Assembly (NCBI GenBank): GCA_964022665.1
Contig: CAXIDF010000010.1
Location: 62,001-126,000 of the forward strand
DNA length: 64,000 nucleotides
DNA from: Haliea sp964022665
Lineage (GTDB): Bacteria > Pseudomonadota > Gammaproteobacteria > Pseudomonadales > Halieaceae
Direction: 5' to 3'
A model generated the notes under the pieces. That model made no database searches. It saw only the letters and a program-made list of their open reading frames with translations, and had not been told where the DNA came from. Of the stretch, positions 27,192 through 35,621 are shown in pieces. Each line of letters starts with the position of its first letter. The stretch's first letter is position 1. The translations under genes were made by a program, and so were the position numbers.

Positions 27192-28120
27192 TGGCTCGGC
27201 AACGCAAGGGGCGGCCGCTGGATGGCATATTGCTGTTGGACAAGCCCGTCGGGTTGAGCTCCAACCAGGCGCTGCAGCGGGCCAAGCGGCTGTTTTTTGC
27301 CGCCAAGGCAGGCCATACGGGCAGCCTTGATCCGCTGGCGACAGGGGTGCTGCCACTGTGTTTCGGCGAGGCGACCAAGTTCTCCCAGTACCTGCTGGAT
27401 GCCGATAAAGCCTACGCCAGCACCTTTGTGCTGGGTGAGCGGCGCAGTACGGGAGACGCCGAGGGTGAGGTGCTGGCCACTGCAAGTGCCGGCGCCATCA
27501 GCCGTGAGCAGGTCGAGCAGGCACTGGAGGCGTTCCGCGGTGCAATCGAGCAGGTGCCGTCAATGTACTCGGCACTGAAGCACGCCGGTCAGCCCTTGTA
27601 CAAGCTGGCGCGCAAAGGGCAGGAAGTGGAACGTGCAGCGCGGCCTGTGGTGGTACACCGGCTGGAGTTGCTGGCGTTTCGGCCCGGCGAACGGGCGGAA
27701 GTGGACGTGCAGCTCGAGTGCAGCAAAGGCACATACGTGCGTTCGATTGCCGAGGACCTCGGTGCAGCCCTGGGCTGTGGCGGCTATGTGAGTGCGCTGC
27801 GGCGCACGCGCGCCGGGCCTTTTGCGCTCGACCAGTGCGTTACGCTGGCGGCGTTGGAGGCACTGAAAGATGCCGAGCGGCTGGCGGATATGGACGCGCT
27901 GCTGCTGCCCGCGGATACGGCGCTGGACGCACTGCCCACCGTGCGACTGACCGAGTCCGGCGGTTTTTACCTGCGCCAGGGCCAACCGGTCCAGGTGCCA
28001 AACGCGCCCCACAATGGTATGGTGCGCGTCGCTCTGGAAACTGGCGAGTTTCTGGGCGTAGGCGAAATATTGGACGATGGGCGCGTTGCGCCGCGTCGCC
28101 TGATAGTCACCGGGAGGTGA
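27191..28120 (+). CDS. truB: tRNA pseudouridine(55) synthase
   Basis: Isomerises U55 in the T-loop of tRNAs. The 309-residue protein has GRPLDGILLLDKPVGLSSN, the catalytic aspartate in GHTGSLDPLATGVLPL, and the KGTYVRSIAEDLG motif, with a C-terminal PUA-like domain. The GTG start overlaps the rbfA stop by one base (TAGTG), a typical coupled junction. Confidence 0.96.
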   Translation: MARQRKGRPLDGILLLDKPVGLSSNQALQRAKRLFFAAKAGHTGSLDPLATGVLPLCFGEATKFSQYLLDADKAYASTFVLGERRSTGDAEGEVLATASAGAISREQVEQALEAFRGAIEQVPSMYSALKHAGQPLYKLARKGQEVERAARPVVVHRLELLAFRPGERAEVDVQLECSKGTYVRSIAEDLGAALGCGGYVSALRRTRAGPFALDQCVTLAALEALKDAERLADMDALLLPADTALDALPTVRLTESGGFYLRQGQPVQVPNAPHNGMVRVALETGEFLGVGEILDDGRVAPRRLIVTGR

Positions 28121-28126
28121 CGCGAA

Positions 28127-28152
28127 CCTGTCTGTAAATCTGCACGGACAGG
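28127..28152 (+). promoter_or_regulatory. Hairpin in the truB-rpsO interval
   Basis: CCTGTCTG (28127-28134) pairs with CGGACAGG (28145-28152), one wobble, 10-base loop, followed by a pyrimidine-rich stretch without a clean T run. It could attenuate transcription between truB and rpsO or belong to the S15 leader. The rest of 28153-28224 leads to a GAGAGGAAA RBS for rpsO. Confidence 0.4.
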
Positions 28153-28224
28153 CTCTTTCTATCGATCTCCACTGCGCTCTGTAAAAGCGGGTGGAACATG
28201 CAGATTAATTGAGAGGAAATTGAC

Positions 28225-28494
28225 ATGGCTTTAGAAGCTGCGAAGAAAGCAGAAATCGTTAAAGAGTACCAGACCAGCGAGAGTGACACCGGGTCGCCGG
28301 AAGTCCAGGTTGCGCTGCTGACAGCAAACATCATTCAGCTGCAGGACCACTTCCAGGCTCACAAGCACGACCACCACTCACGCCGCGGCCTGATCCGCAT
28401 GGTGAACCAGCGCCGCAAGCTGCTCGACTACCTGAAGCGCAAGGATGTGACGCGCTACGCCGAGCTGATCAAGCGACTGGGTCTGCGTCGATAA
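28225..28494 (+). CDS. rpsO: 30S ribosomal protein S15
   Basis: Primary 16S rRNA-binding protein of 89 residues, the family length. Typical sequences are TSESDTGSPEVQVALLTANI (here with DTGSPEVQVALLT), HKHDHHSRRGLIRMVNQRRK and LDYLKRKD. It is followed by pnp as in most gammaproteobacteria, and S15 is commonly autoregulated through its own leader. Confidence 0.97.
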   Translation: MALEAAKKAEIVKEYQTSESDTGSPEVQVALLTANIIQLQDHFQAHKHDHHSRRGLIRMVNQRRKLLDYLKRKDVTRYAELIKRLGLRR

Positions 28495-28506
28495 GCGGTA
28501 CCACAT

Positions 28507-28527
28507 ACCGGGGCCTTGTGCCCCGGT
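28507..28527 (+). promoter_or_regulatory. rpsO-pnp intergenic hairpin
   Basis: An 8-bp perfect stem, ACCGGGGC with GCCCCGGT, and a CTTGT loop, followed by TGTC. The position matches the rpsO attenuator and pnp leader stem of E. coli, where RNase III and PNPase control pnp message stability. The role here is inferred from position. Confidence 0.55.
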
Positions 28528-28554
28528 TGTCATATTCAGCATTGGAGAAATAAT

Positions 28555-30681
28555 GTGAATCCAGTTAGAAAGACCTTCCAGTACGGTGGCCAGACAGTCA
28601 CCCTGGAAACGGGTCGGATTGCCAGGCAGGCAACCGGCGCGGTTCTGGTTACCGTCGAAAACACCTCAGTTCTGGTTACCGTTGTGGCGGAAAAAAGCGC
28701 CAAGCCGGGCCAGCCATTTTTCCCCCTGGCCGTGCATTACACGGAAAAGACCTACGCGGTAGGCAAGATCCCCGGCGGCTTTTTCAAGCGTGAAGCCCGC
28801 CCCAGCGAAAAAGAGACCCTCACTTCACGCCTGATCGACCGGCCGATCCGCCCCCTGTTCCCCAACGGCTTCATGAACGAAGTGCAGGTTATCTGTACCG
28901 TGATGTCGGCGGACAAGCATATTGACCCGGATATCCCGGCAATGATCGGCACCTCGGCTGCCCTGGCGATTTCCGGTTGCCCGTTCAATGGCCCCATTGG
29001 CGGCGCGCGCGTCGGCTTCAATGACAGCACCGGTTATATGCTCAACCCCACCTACGACCAGCTCAAGGACAGCAAGCTGGATATGGTCGTGGCGGGCACC
29101 GAACACGCCGTCCTGATGGTGGAGTCTGAAGCCAAGGAACTGTCGGAAGACCAGATGCTGGGTGCGGTGTTGTTTGCCCACCAGGAAATGCAGGTTGTGA
29201 TCCAGGCCATTCGCGATCTGGCCGCAGAAGCTGGCAAGCCGCGTTGGGACTGGCAGCCGCCGGCTGTGAACGAAGAGCTCACCGCCGCTGTTGAAACTCA
29301 GGTCAAGGCTGACCTGGGCGAGGCTTATCGCATCACGGAAAAAGCGCTGCGCTACGACCGCGTGTCTGAAGTGCGCAAGGCCTGTGTGGCAGCGCTGGCG
29401 GTTGAAGGTGGCCCCTCCGAAGACGACATCAAGGACGTGTTCAAGGCCGTCGAGAAGAACCTGGTGCGCAAGCGCATTCTTGCCGGTGAGCCGCGCATTG
29501 ATGGTCGTGACACACGCACTGTGCGCGCCATTGCCTGCGAAACCGATATCCTGCCCAAGGTGCACGGCTCCGCGCTGTTCACCCGTGGCGAGACTCAGGC
29601 TATCGGTGCAGTTACCCTCGGCTCCACCCGCGACTCGCAGATCATTGATGCGCTGGAAGGCGAACGCCGCGATCCCTTCATGCTGCACTACAACTTCCCC
29701 CCCTATTCGGTGGGTGAAGCGGGCCGTGTTGGCTTTACCAGCCGTCGCGAAGTGGGTCACGGGCGTCTGGCGCGTCGCGGCCTGGCCGCCGTGCTGCCGA
29801 GCGCAGAAGACTTCCCCTACACTATTCGTGTGGTTTCCGAGATCACCGAGTCCAACGGCTCCAGCTCCATGGCCTCCGTGTGTGTGGGCTCCATGGCGAT
29901 GATGGCTGCAGGCGTGCCGTTGAGCGCACCAGTTGCCGGTATTGCAATGGGACTGGTGAAGGAAGGTAACCAGTTTGCCGTACTGACCGACATCCTGGGT
30001 GACGAAGATCATCTGGGCGACATGGACTTCAAGGTTGCCGGTACGGCGGCTGGCGTTACCGCGCTGCAAATGGATATCAAGATTGAAGGTATCAACGAGC
30101 AGATCATGGAAATCGCCCTGCAACAGGCGCAACAGGCCCGTCTGCACATTCTGGGGCAGATGAATGCTGTGCTGGCGGAGCCGCGTCAGGTGCTGTCTGA
30201 CAACGCGCCGAGCATGCTCACGCTGAAAGTCGATTCCGACAAGATCCGCGACATCATCGGCAAAGGCGGCGCTATGATCCGCTCGATCACCGAGGCGTCC
30301 GGCGCTACTGTAGACATCGACGACGACGGCACAGTGCGTGTGTTTGGCCAGGACAAGGCCGCTCGCGACAAGGCTGTGGCGATGATCGAAGAGATCACCG
30401 CCGAAGCGGAAGTGGGTGCCGTGTACAAGGGCACCGTTGCCCGCATCGTTGATTTCGGTGCTTTCGTCAACATCCTGCCGGGCAAGGACGGTTTGGTACA
30501 CATCTCGCAGATTGCGCACCAGCGCGTGGAGAATGTGTCCGACTACCTCAAGGAAGGCCAGGAAGTCGAGGTGAAGGTGCTGGACGTGGACCAGCGTGGC
30601 CGTATCAAGCTGTCCATCAAGGAACTGCTTGAAGACGACGCCGGCTCCGACGCCGAGGGCGGAAGCTCAGACGAGGGTTAA
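28555..30681 (+). CDS. pnp: Polyribonucleotide nucleotidyltransferase (PNPase)
   Basis: Phosphorolytic 3'-5' exoribonuclease of the degradosome, 708 residues. It has two RNase PH-like domains (FFKREARPSEKETLTSRLID; SRREVGHGRLARRGL), a KH domain (IRDIIGKGGAMIRSI) and a C-terminal S1 domain (GTVARIVDFGAFVNILPGKDG). The start is the GTG at 28555, which gives VNPVRKTFQYG and has TTGGAGAAA upstream. An ATG two bases earlier is out of frame. Confidence 0.97.
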   Translation: MNPVRKTFQYGGQTVTLETGRIARQATGAVLVTVENTSVLVTVVAEKSAKPGQPFFPLAVHYTEKTYAVGKIPGGFFKREARPSEKETLTSRLIDRPIRPLFPNGFMNEVQVICTVMSADKHIDPDIPAMIGTSAALAISGCPFNGPIGGARVGFNDSTGYMLNPTYDQLKDSKLDMVVAGTEHAVLMVESEAKELSEDQMLGAVLFAHQEMQVVIQAIRDLAAEAGKPRWDWQPPAVNEELTAAVETQVKADLGEAYRITEKALRYDRVSEVRKACVAALAVEGGPSEDDIKDVFKAVEKNLVRKRILAGEPRIDGRDTRTVRAIACETDILPKVHGSALFTRGETQAIGAVTLGSTRDSQIIDALEGERRDPFMLHYNFPPYSVGEAGRVGFTSRREVGHGRLARRGLAAVLPSAEDFPYTIRVVSEITESNGSSSMASVCVGSMAMMAAGVPLSAPVAGIAMGLVKEGNQFAVLTDILGDEDHLGDMDFKVAGTAAGVTALQMDIKIEGINEQIMEIALQQAQQARLHILGQMNAVLAEPRQVLSDNAPSMLTLKVDSDKIRDIIGKGGAMIRSITEASGATVDIDDDGTVRVFGQDKAARDKAVAMIEEITAEAEVGAVYKGTVARIVDFGAFVNILPGKDGLVHISQIAHQRVENVSDYLKEGQEVEVKVLDVDQRGRIKLSIKELLEDDAGSDAEGGSSDEG

Positions 30682-30694
30682 ACCCGAGACACAC

Positions 30695-30722
30695 AAAAAA
30701 GGGCGCTTCGGCGCCCTTTTTT
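30695..30722. terminator. Rho-independent terminator after pnp
   Basis: A-run, GGGCGC-TTCG-GCGCCC stem-loop with an extra-stable TTCG tetraloop, then six T. The flanking A and T runs make it functional on both strands, so it could also end a minus-strand transcript reading from 30831. Confidence 0.92.
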
Positions 30723-30735
30723 GTGGCTGCGATTT

Positions 30736-30831
30736 CTACAGGCGGGCGACCGCCATGCAGGTGAGCGTTGCCAGCACCGGTATCACCACGGTGACCACCC
30801 CCGCGTAGCCGATACGGACGCCGAAAGACAC
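30736..30831 (-). CDS. Possible 31-residue single-span membrane peptide
   Basis: A short minus-strand frame, GTG at 30831 to TAG at 30736, preceded by AAGGAT 8 nt upstream and ending just before the bidirectional pnp terminator. The peptide begins MSFGVRIGYAGVV and is hydrophobic from about residue 7 to 29, fitting one membrane helix. It matches no family I recognise. The small size and GTG start make it uncertain, but the RBS, membrane character and terminator placement agree. It is divergent from the ThDP-enzyme gene and both could use the AGTATACT element near 30867-30874, which reads as TATACT on either strand. Confidence 0.3.
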   Translation of the reverse strand: MSFGVRIGYAGVVTVVIPVLATLTCMAVARL

Positions 30832-30891
30832 TCGAGTAGATCCTTTTTATCATTGTGCGGTGGCCAGTATACTGTGGCGACGTCTCAGCGA

Positions 30892-30909
30892 TATGCCAAT
30901 GTTGGCATA
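30892..30909. promoter_or_regulatory. Perfect 18-bp palindrome upstream of the ThDP enzyme
   Basis: TATGCCAA-TG-TTGGCATA, ending 12 bp before the ATG at 30922 and about 18 bp after a TATACT -10-like element (30868-30873). The perfect symmetry suggests an operator for a dimeric repressor overlapping the transcript start. As RNA it would also form a hairpin next to the RBS (AAGGAA). Confidence 0.55.
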
Positions 30910-30921
30910 AGGAAAGCAATC

Positions 30922-32487
30922 ATGAACGGTGCAGAAAGCCTGATTACAACGCTGGTTAAGAACGGTGTCACGATGTGCTTTACCAACCCCGGAACGTCGG
31001 AGATGCATTTTGTCGCCGCGCTGGATGAGGTCGAAGGCATGCGCTGCGTGTTGTGCCTGTTCGAAGGGGTGGTTACCGGAGCAGCGGATGGCTTTGCGCG
31101 TATCGCCGAGCGCCCGGCCGCCACGCTTCTGCACCTTGGCCCCGGGCTCGGCAATGGTCTGGCCAATGTTCACAATGCGAAGAAAGGGCATGTGCCCATG
31201 ATCAATGTGGTGGGCGACCACGCCACTTACCACCTGCAATACGATGCGCCCCTCACCTCGGATATCGAGGGCATTGCGCGCCCGGTGTCTCACTGGGTGC
31301 TGACATCAAGCGAGCCTGCCGCCATTGCGCGGGACGCCGCGGAGGCCGTGCGCCAGGCGGGGCACGATCAGGTGGCGACGCTGGTGCTGCCTGCGGATGT
31401 CTCCTGGGGTGACAACCCGAATGGCGCCGCGCCGGCGGTGGCCATCCCGGGGCCGGCACCGGTGCCCGCAGAGCGCCTGCAACGCGCTGTCACCCTGCTG
31501 GGCAACGGCAAACGCACCGGTATCCTGCTGGGGGGGCGGCACATCAGCGATGCGCAAACGCTGCTGCTGAGCCGGGTGGGCAAAGCCAGCGGTGCGCGCG
31601 TGCTCACCGAAACCTTTCCCGCCCGTGTGCGGCGCGGCGCCGGCACGGGTGTGGTGGAGCGGCTGCCCTACCTCGCGGAACTGGCTATCGACTCGTTGAA
31701 GGACCTTGAACAGTTGATTCTGGTTGGCGCAGACAGCCCGGTATCGTTCTTCGCCTATCCGGATGTCGCCAGCGTTATTCCGCCGGCGGGCTGCGACGAA
31801 CTGCTACTGGCAGGTCCCGGTGAGGACATTGAGCAGGCGCTGGAATTATTGCTCGAAGAGCTGGAAGCGGTGGATGTGAGCCCGGACATCTACCCATTGC
31901 AGGTGCCGGACCTGCCCAGCGGCGCGCTGGACGCCAACAGCGTGGCGCAGGCACTGGCCCACTGCCTGCCCGAGAACGCGATTGTGGTGGATGAGGGGAT
32001 TACCTCCGGCCTTGCCTGCTTCCCCCTCACGGCAAACGCCCGGCCGCACGACTGGCTGAACCAGACGGGCGGCGCTATCGGGTGGGGGTTACCGGCCGCG
32101 GTAGGTGCGGCGCTGGCAGCGCCCGAGCGCAAGGTGATTTGCCTGGAGGGTGACGGCAGCGCCATGTACACGGTGCAAGCCCTGTGGACCATGGCCCGCG
32201 AGCAACTCGATGTCACGGTGGTGATTTTCAACAACCGTAAGTACAGCATTCTCGAACTCGAGTTTGCGCGCACCGGGGCGCGCGGTGGCAAGCCCGGCCC
32301 CAAAGCCGCGAGTTCGCTGGATATTGGCAGCCCGGACATGGACTTTGTCGCCATGGCCCAGGGCATGGGGGTTGCGGCAAGCTGTGCGACAACGGCGGAG
32401 GAGTTCAATGCCCAGTTGGAGGCGGCTCTCGCCAGCGGCGGGCCGAGCCTGATCGACGCCCGTGTGCCGCCATTGCAATTGGGGTGA
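30922..32487 (+). CDS. Thiamine-diphosphate enzyme, acetolactate synthase large subunit-like
   Basis: ThDP-dependent decarboxylase/lyase of 521 residues. The activator glutamate lies in CLFEGVVTGAADGFAR, and the Mg/ThDP motif is GDGSAMYTVQALWTMAREQL ending at the NN pair. A reduced middle domain is present. Benzoylformate decarboxylase, oxalyl-CoA decarboxylase and ALS-like orphan proteins share this layout. No regulatory small subunit (ilvH) is nearby, so a role in branched-chain amino-acid synthesis is unlikely. Start ATG 30922 gives MNGAESLITTLVKNGV, the family start. It stands alone, behind the palindrome at 30892. Confidence 0.85.
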   Translation: MNGAESLITTLVKNGVTMCFTNPGTSEMHFVAALDEVEGMRCVLCLFEGVVTGAADGFARIAERPAATLLHLGPGLGNGLANVHNAKKGHVPMINVVGDHATYHLQYDAPLTSDIEGIARPVSHWVLTSSEPAAIARDAAEAVRQAGHDQVATLVLPADVSWGDNPNGAAPAVAIPGPAPVPAERLQRAVTLLGNGKRTGILLGGRHISDAQTLLLSRVGKASGARVLTETFPARVRRGAGTGVVERLPYLAELAIDSLKDLEQLILVGADSPVSFFAYPDVASVIPPAGCDELLLAGPGEDIEQALELLLEELEAVDVSPDIYPLQVPDLPSGALDANSVAQALAHCLPENAIVVDEGITSGLACFPLTANARPHDWLNQTGGAIGWGLPAAVGAALAAPERKVICLEGDGSAMYTVQALWTMAREQLDVTVVIFNNRKYSILELEFARTGARGGKPGPKAASSLDIGSPDMDFVAMAQGMGVAASCATTAEEFNAQLEAALASGGPSLIDARVPPLQLG

Positions 32488-32500
32488 GGGTGGGGCGCGC

Positions 32501-33385
32501 TCAGGGTGAGGCGAGCATGCCCCAGTCGGAAACCGGGTTGAGCGTCAGCCGGACATTGTCTATCAGGCGTGTGGAGCCCAGGCGCGCCGCGGCCAGTATG
32601 GCAATTTCCTCGGTGTTCTCATTCACCGCGCGCAGGGTGCGAGCGTCCCGAATCGCAAAGTAGTCGGGTTCAAAACCGGCCTGCAGCAGCTGCATGCGGG
32701 CATGGGACTCAAGTTGCAGGAAATTGTCGAAACCGCAGGCAACCGCATCGCGGCAGCTCACCAGCGTGGCGTGAATCAGGGGGGCGAGCTTGCGTTGCTC
32801 GTCCGAGAGGTAGCCGTTGCGCGAGCTCTTTGCCAGGCCGTCAGTGTCGCGTGCTGTCGCCACGCCCTCGATCTGTACCGGTATGCACAGGTCCGCGACC
32901 ATCTTGCGGATGATGGTGAGCTGCTGAAAGTCTTTTTCACCGAACACCGCGACATCGGGCTGCACGATATTGAACAGCTTGCTGACCACGGTGGTCACAC
33001 CGGTAAAGTGGCCGGGCCGGCTGCTGCCACACAGGGTTTCTGACAGGTCTGGCACCTGTACCTGGGTTTGCAGTGCCATGCCCTCCGGGTAAATATCCTC
33101 GGCCTCGGGCAGGAACAGGTGCTGTACCCCTTCGCTGAAGAGTTTTTCCTTGTCTGCCGCGAGTGTGCGCGGGTAGGCATCCAGGTCTTCGTTGGGGCCA
33201 AACTGCAGCGGGTTGACGAAGATACTGACCACAACGATATCGGCCAGCGTGCGCGCCCTGCGCACCAGTTCGAGGTGCCCCTCATGCAGGTTGCCCATCG
33301 TGGGCACGAAGGCAATGCGCTGGCCCTGTTGGCGGCAGTTGCGCAGGGCAGACTGCAGTGGAGCTATGGCGGTATACGTTCGCAT
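32501..33385 (-). CDS. panC: Pantothenate synthetase
   Basis: Condenses pantoate and beta-alanine with ATP. The 294-residue protein has the nucleotide motif FVPTMGNLHEGHLELV, the DVAVFGEKDFQQL segment and the SSRNGYLS motif (KSSRN). Start ATG 33385 gives MRTYTAIAPLQS; longer frames upstream are not family-like. It lies downstream of panB, but a 228-bp gap containing a panB terminator separates them, so panC probably has its own promoter. Confidence 0.95.
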   Translation of the reverse strand: MRTYTAIAPLQSALRNCRQQGQRIAFVPTMGNLHEGHLELVRRARTLADIVVVSIFVNPLQFGPNEDLDAYPRTLAADKEKLFSEGVQHLFLPEAEDIYPEGMALQTQVQVPDLSETLCGSSRPGHFTGVTTVVSKLFNIVQPDVAVFGEKDFQQLTIIRKMVADLCIPVQIEGVATARDTDGLAKSSRNGYLSDEQRKLAPLIHATLVSCRDAVACGFDNFLQLESHARMQLLQAGFEPDYFAIRDARTLRAVNENTEEIAILAAARLGSTRLIDNVRLTLNPVSDWGMLASP

Positions 33386-33565
33386 ATCTACATGACCCCC
33401 GAAACACGGAAAAGGGTGACGCAAGACCGGAACAAGCTGGTCGTCATGTGCCCGGGATGGGTGCCCATCGGCGAGCGGACGGGCAGTATGCCCCAAGCGC
33501 AGACACCCGGCAATGGATGCAAATCAAAAGTCTGGATGATTTTGTTACCGCAGGAAGCAGTGAAT

Positions 33566-33590
33566 AAAAAAGGTAACAGTGGTGTTACAA
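33566..33590 (-). terminator. Rho-independent terminator after panB
   Basis: On the minus strand GTAACA-CCAC-TGTTAC forms a 6-bp stem with a tetraloop, followed by C and six T. A further TGTTAC at 33543-33548 is nearby. The rest of the 228-bp panB-panC interval shows no gene. Confidence 0.7.
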
Positions 33591-33613
33591 ATGGAGCGGT
33601 GCGCCTGCGCAGC

Positions 33614-34405
33614 CTAGCTGTAGCTGTGCTCCTCGCGTGGGTAGGCCCCCGATTTAACCGCCTGCACAAATGCGGCAAGGGCGTCCTGAATACTGTTGCT
33701 GCCGGTCATGAAGTTTTGCACAAAACGCGCGCTGTGGCTGGAAAGCCCCAGCATATCGTGCATCACCAGTACCTGGGCGTCAGTGCCGGCGCCGGCGCCG
33801 ATGCCGATGACCGGGATATCAAGCTTGTCGCTGATGTCTGTGGCGAGGTGAGACGGCACGCACTCCAGCACCAGCAGGCTGGCGCCCGCATCCTGAATTT
33901 CCACTGCATCCGCAAGAATCGACTTCGCTTCCTTGGGCGTGCGCCCCTGGACGCGGAAGCCGCCCAGCGCGTTCACGGACTGCGGCGTGAGACCCAGGTG
34001 CGCACACACCGGGATACCGCGCTCCACCAGCATGGAAATAGTCTCTGACAGCCAGGTGCCGCCCTCGAGCTTGACCATCTGTGCCCCGGCCTGCATCAGC
34101 CGTGTGGCATTGGTCATTGCCTGCTGCGGCGTGCTGTAGCTCATGAACGGCAGGTCGGCGATGACCAGTGATGCGGGTGCACCGCGGCAGACGCATTCAG
34201 TGTGGTAGGCCATGTGCTCCAGCGACACCGGAATCGTGCTGTCGTGGCCCTGCAGCACCATGCCCAGAGAGTCGCCGACCAGAATGGTTTCCGCGCCCGC
34301 TTCGGACACGAGACGCGAAAAGGTGGCGTCATAGGCGGTGATGCAGACGAATTTTTCTCCCGCGGCCTTCATTTTGTCGAGGGTGCTGATGGTGATCTTG
34401 CCCAT
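33614..34405 (-). CDS. panB: 3-methyl-2-oxobutanoate hydroxymethyltransferase
   Basis: First step of pantoate synthesis, transferring a hydroxymethyl group from methylene-THF to ketoisovalerate. It contains ITAYDATFSRLVSEAG, the metal site LVGDSLGMVLQGHDST, HLGLTPQSVN and IGIGAG. ATG 34405 gives the typical MGKITISTLDKMK. A GTG at 34414 overlaps the stop of the preceding kinase gene (TAGTG) and would add three residues; either start implies coupling. Confidence 0.95.
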   Translation of the reverse strand: MGKITISTLDKMKAAGEKFVCITAYDATFSRLVSEAGAETILVGDSLGMVLQGHDSTIPVSLEHMAYHTECVCRGAPASLVIADLPFMSYSTPQQAMTNATRLMQAGAQMVKLEGGTWLSETISMLVERGIPVCAHLGLTPQSVNALGGFRVQGRTPKEAKSILADAVEIQDAGASLLVLECVPSHLATDISDKLDIPVIGIGAGAGTDAQVLVMHDMLGLSSHSARFVQNFMTGSNSIQDALAAFVQAVKSGAYPREEHSYS

Positions 34406-34413
34406 GCGCTGCA

Positions 34414-35097
34414 CTATCCAAAGAACGTGGGGTTGAAGTAATGGCGGCCGCTGCGGATATCCAGCAGGTAATCGACCAGATGCCGGTAATCGTCCTCACC
34501 CCGTGCGAGGTCAATTTCGCTGGCGTTGACGATCAGTAAAGGGGCTTCATCGTAATACAGAAAAAACTCACTGTACACTTCGTTCAGGCGCTCCAGGTAG
34601 TCGCGCTCGATGGCTCTTTCGTGGTCTATGCCGCGCTGGTGAATGCGGTCCAGCAGGATGTCTGTCGGCGCCTGCAGGTAGATCACCAGGTCCGGTGTGG
34701 GCGGTTCGATAAGCAGTTGTTCGTAGACGCGCTGGTAGAGCTGGAACTCGTCGCTGTCGAGGTTTACCCGGGCGAACAGGGGGTCCTTCTCGATCAGGAA
34801 ATCCGCTACCCGCGACGCCGCGAAAATATCCCCCTGGCGCAGGTCGTTGATCTTCTGCGCCCGCTGGAACAGGAAAAACAGCTGGGTGGCCAGTGCAGCC
34901 TGGCGCTGGTTGCCATAGAAGCGTTCAAGAAACGGGTTCTGGTGGGCGTCTTCCAGCAGCATGGGGTAGCCGAAGGTGGCTGCAAGACGGCGTGCCAGCG
35001 TGGTTTTGCCCACGCCGATTGGCCCCTCTACCGCGATATAGCCCGGTGGTGTGCGGCCCTTGAGGTCGACGCCAGTGGTCGGGATGTCTGTGGTCAC
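34414..35097 (-). CDS. Deoxynucleoside kinase family protein
   Basis: P-loop kinase of 227 residues. It has the Walker A AVEGPIGVGKTTLARRLA, the DERS-like segment AASRVADFLIEKDPLF, and a LID-type sequence RIHQRGIDHERAIERDYL. In this neighbourhood it is usually annotated deoxyadenosine/deoxyguanosine kinase. The GTG start overlaps the folK stop by 4 nt (GTGA). Insertion of such a gene between folK and panB occurs in several gammaproteobacteria. The substrate is inferred from the family only. Confidence 0.88.
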   Translation of the reverse strand: MTTDIPTTGVDLKGRTPPGYIAVEGPIGVGKTTLARRLAATFGYPMLLEDAHQNPFLERFYGNQRQAALATQLFFLFQRAQKINDLRQGDIFAASRVADFLIEKDPLFARVNLDSDEFQLYQRVYEQLLIEPPTPDLVIYLQAPTDILLDRIHQRGIDHERAIERDYLERLNEVYSEFFLYYDEAPLLIVNASEIDLARGEDDYRHLVDYLLDIRSGRHYFNPTFFG

Positions 35098-35621
35098 GTT
35101 CCGGGCTCCCGTGAGTCCTGCAAATGATAGTCGAGACTGATTGCACTGCGTGTAAGCCCGGTGGCCGGGCACCGGGCCAGCAAGTCGGCCAGGGGGCCAG
35201 ACCCGGGAACCAGCAGCCCGCGCGGGTAAAGGTCGAGCAGAGGATAAAGGACGAAGTGCCGTTGTGCCATGGCGGGGTGCGGAACCTGTAGCCTTGGCAA
35301 GCGGATCTCCTCGCGGCCGAATAGCAGAATGTCCAGGTCCAGAGTGCGGGCGCCCCAGCGCACGCTGCGTTCGCGGCCCTGAGCCTGCTCGATACCCTGC
35401 AGGGCATCGAGCAGTGCCAGTGGGTCCAGCCCGGTGGTAATGCGCACAACGGCGTTCAGGTAATCCGGTTGCTGTCCCGGGCCCACGGCGGCGCTGGCAA
35501 ACAACCCGGAGCCCGCGACTATACACGTGCCGGGCAACCGGTTGATGGCATTGACGGCCAGTTGCAACTGCAGCGCGGGGTTGCCGAGGTTGCTGCCCAG
35601 CGCGATGCAGGCGTCGCTCAT
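35094..35621 (-). CDS. folK: HPPK, 6-hydroxymethyl-dihydropterin pyrophosphokinase
   Basis: Pyrophosphorylates 6-hydroxymethyl-7,8-dihydropterin, the step before FolP. The 175 residues include ALGSNLGNP, PDYLNAVVRI, the HPPK signature RWGARTLDLDILLFG and VPHPAMAQRHFVLYPL. Its start base is shared with the pcnB stop and its end overlaps the kinase start, forming a tightly coupled operon pcnB-folK-dNK-panB. Confidence 0.95.
   Translation of the reverse strand: MSDACIALGSNLGNPALQLQLAVNAINRLPGTCIVAGSGLFASAAVGPGQQPDYLNAVVRITTGLDPLALLDALQGIEQAQGRERSVRWGARTLDLDILLFGREEIRLPRLQVPHPAMAQRHFVLYPLLDLYPRGLLVPGSGPLADLLARCPATGLTRSAISLDYHLQDSREPGT

Noticed and set aside
28825..30519. Long minus-strand open frame of 564 codons opposite pnp
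   Set aside because: It is antisense to the unmistakable pnp gene, and long spurious frames are common in GC-rich DNA. Its translation is His/Gln-rich with no domain.
30922..32487. Annotating the ThDP enzyme as ilvB
   Set aside because: No ilvH or ilvC nearby and an orphan layout. The sequence supports only the broad ALS-like ThDP family.
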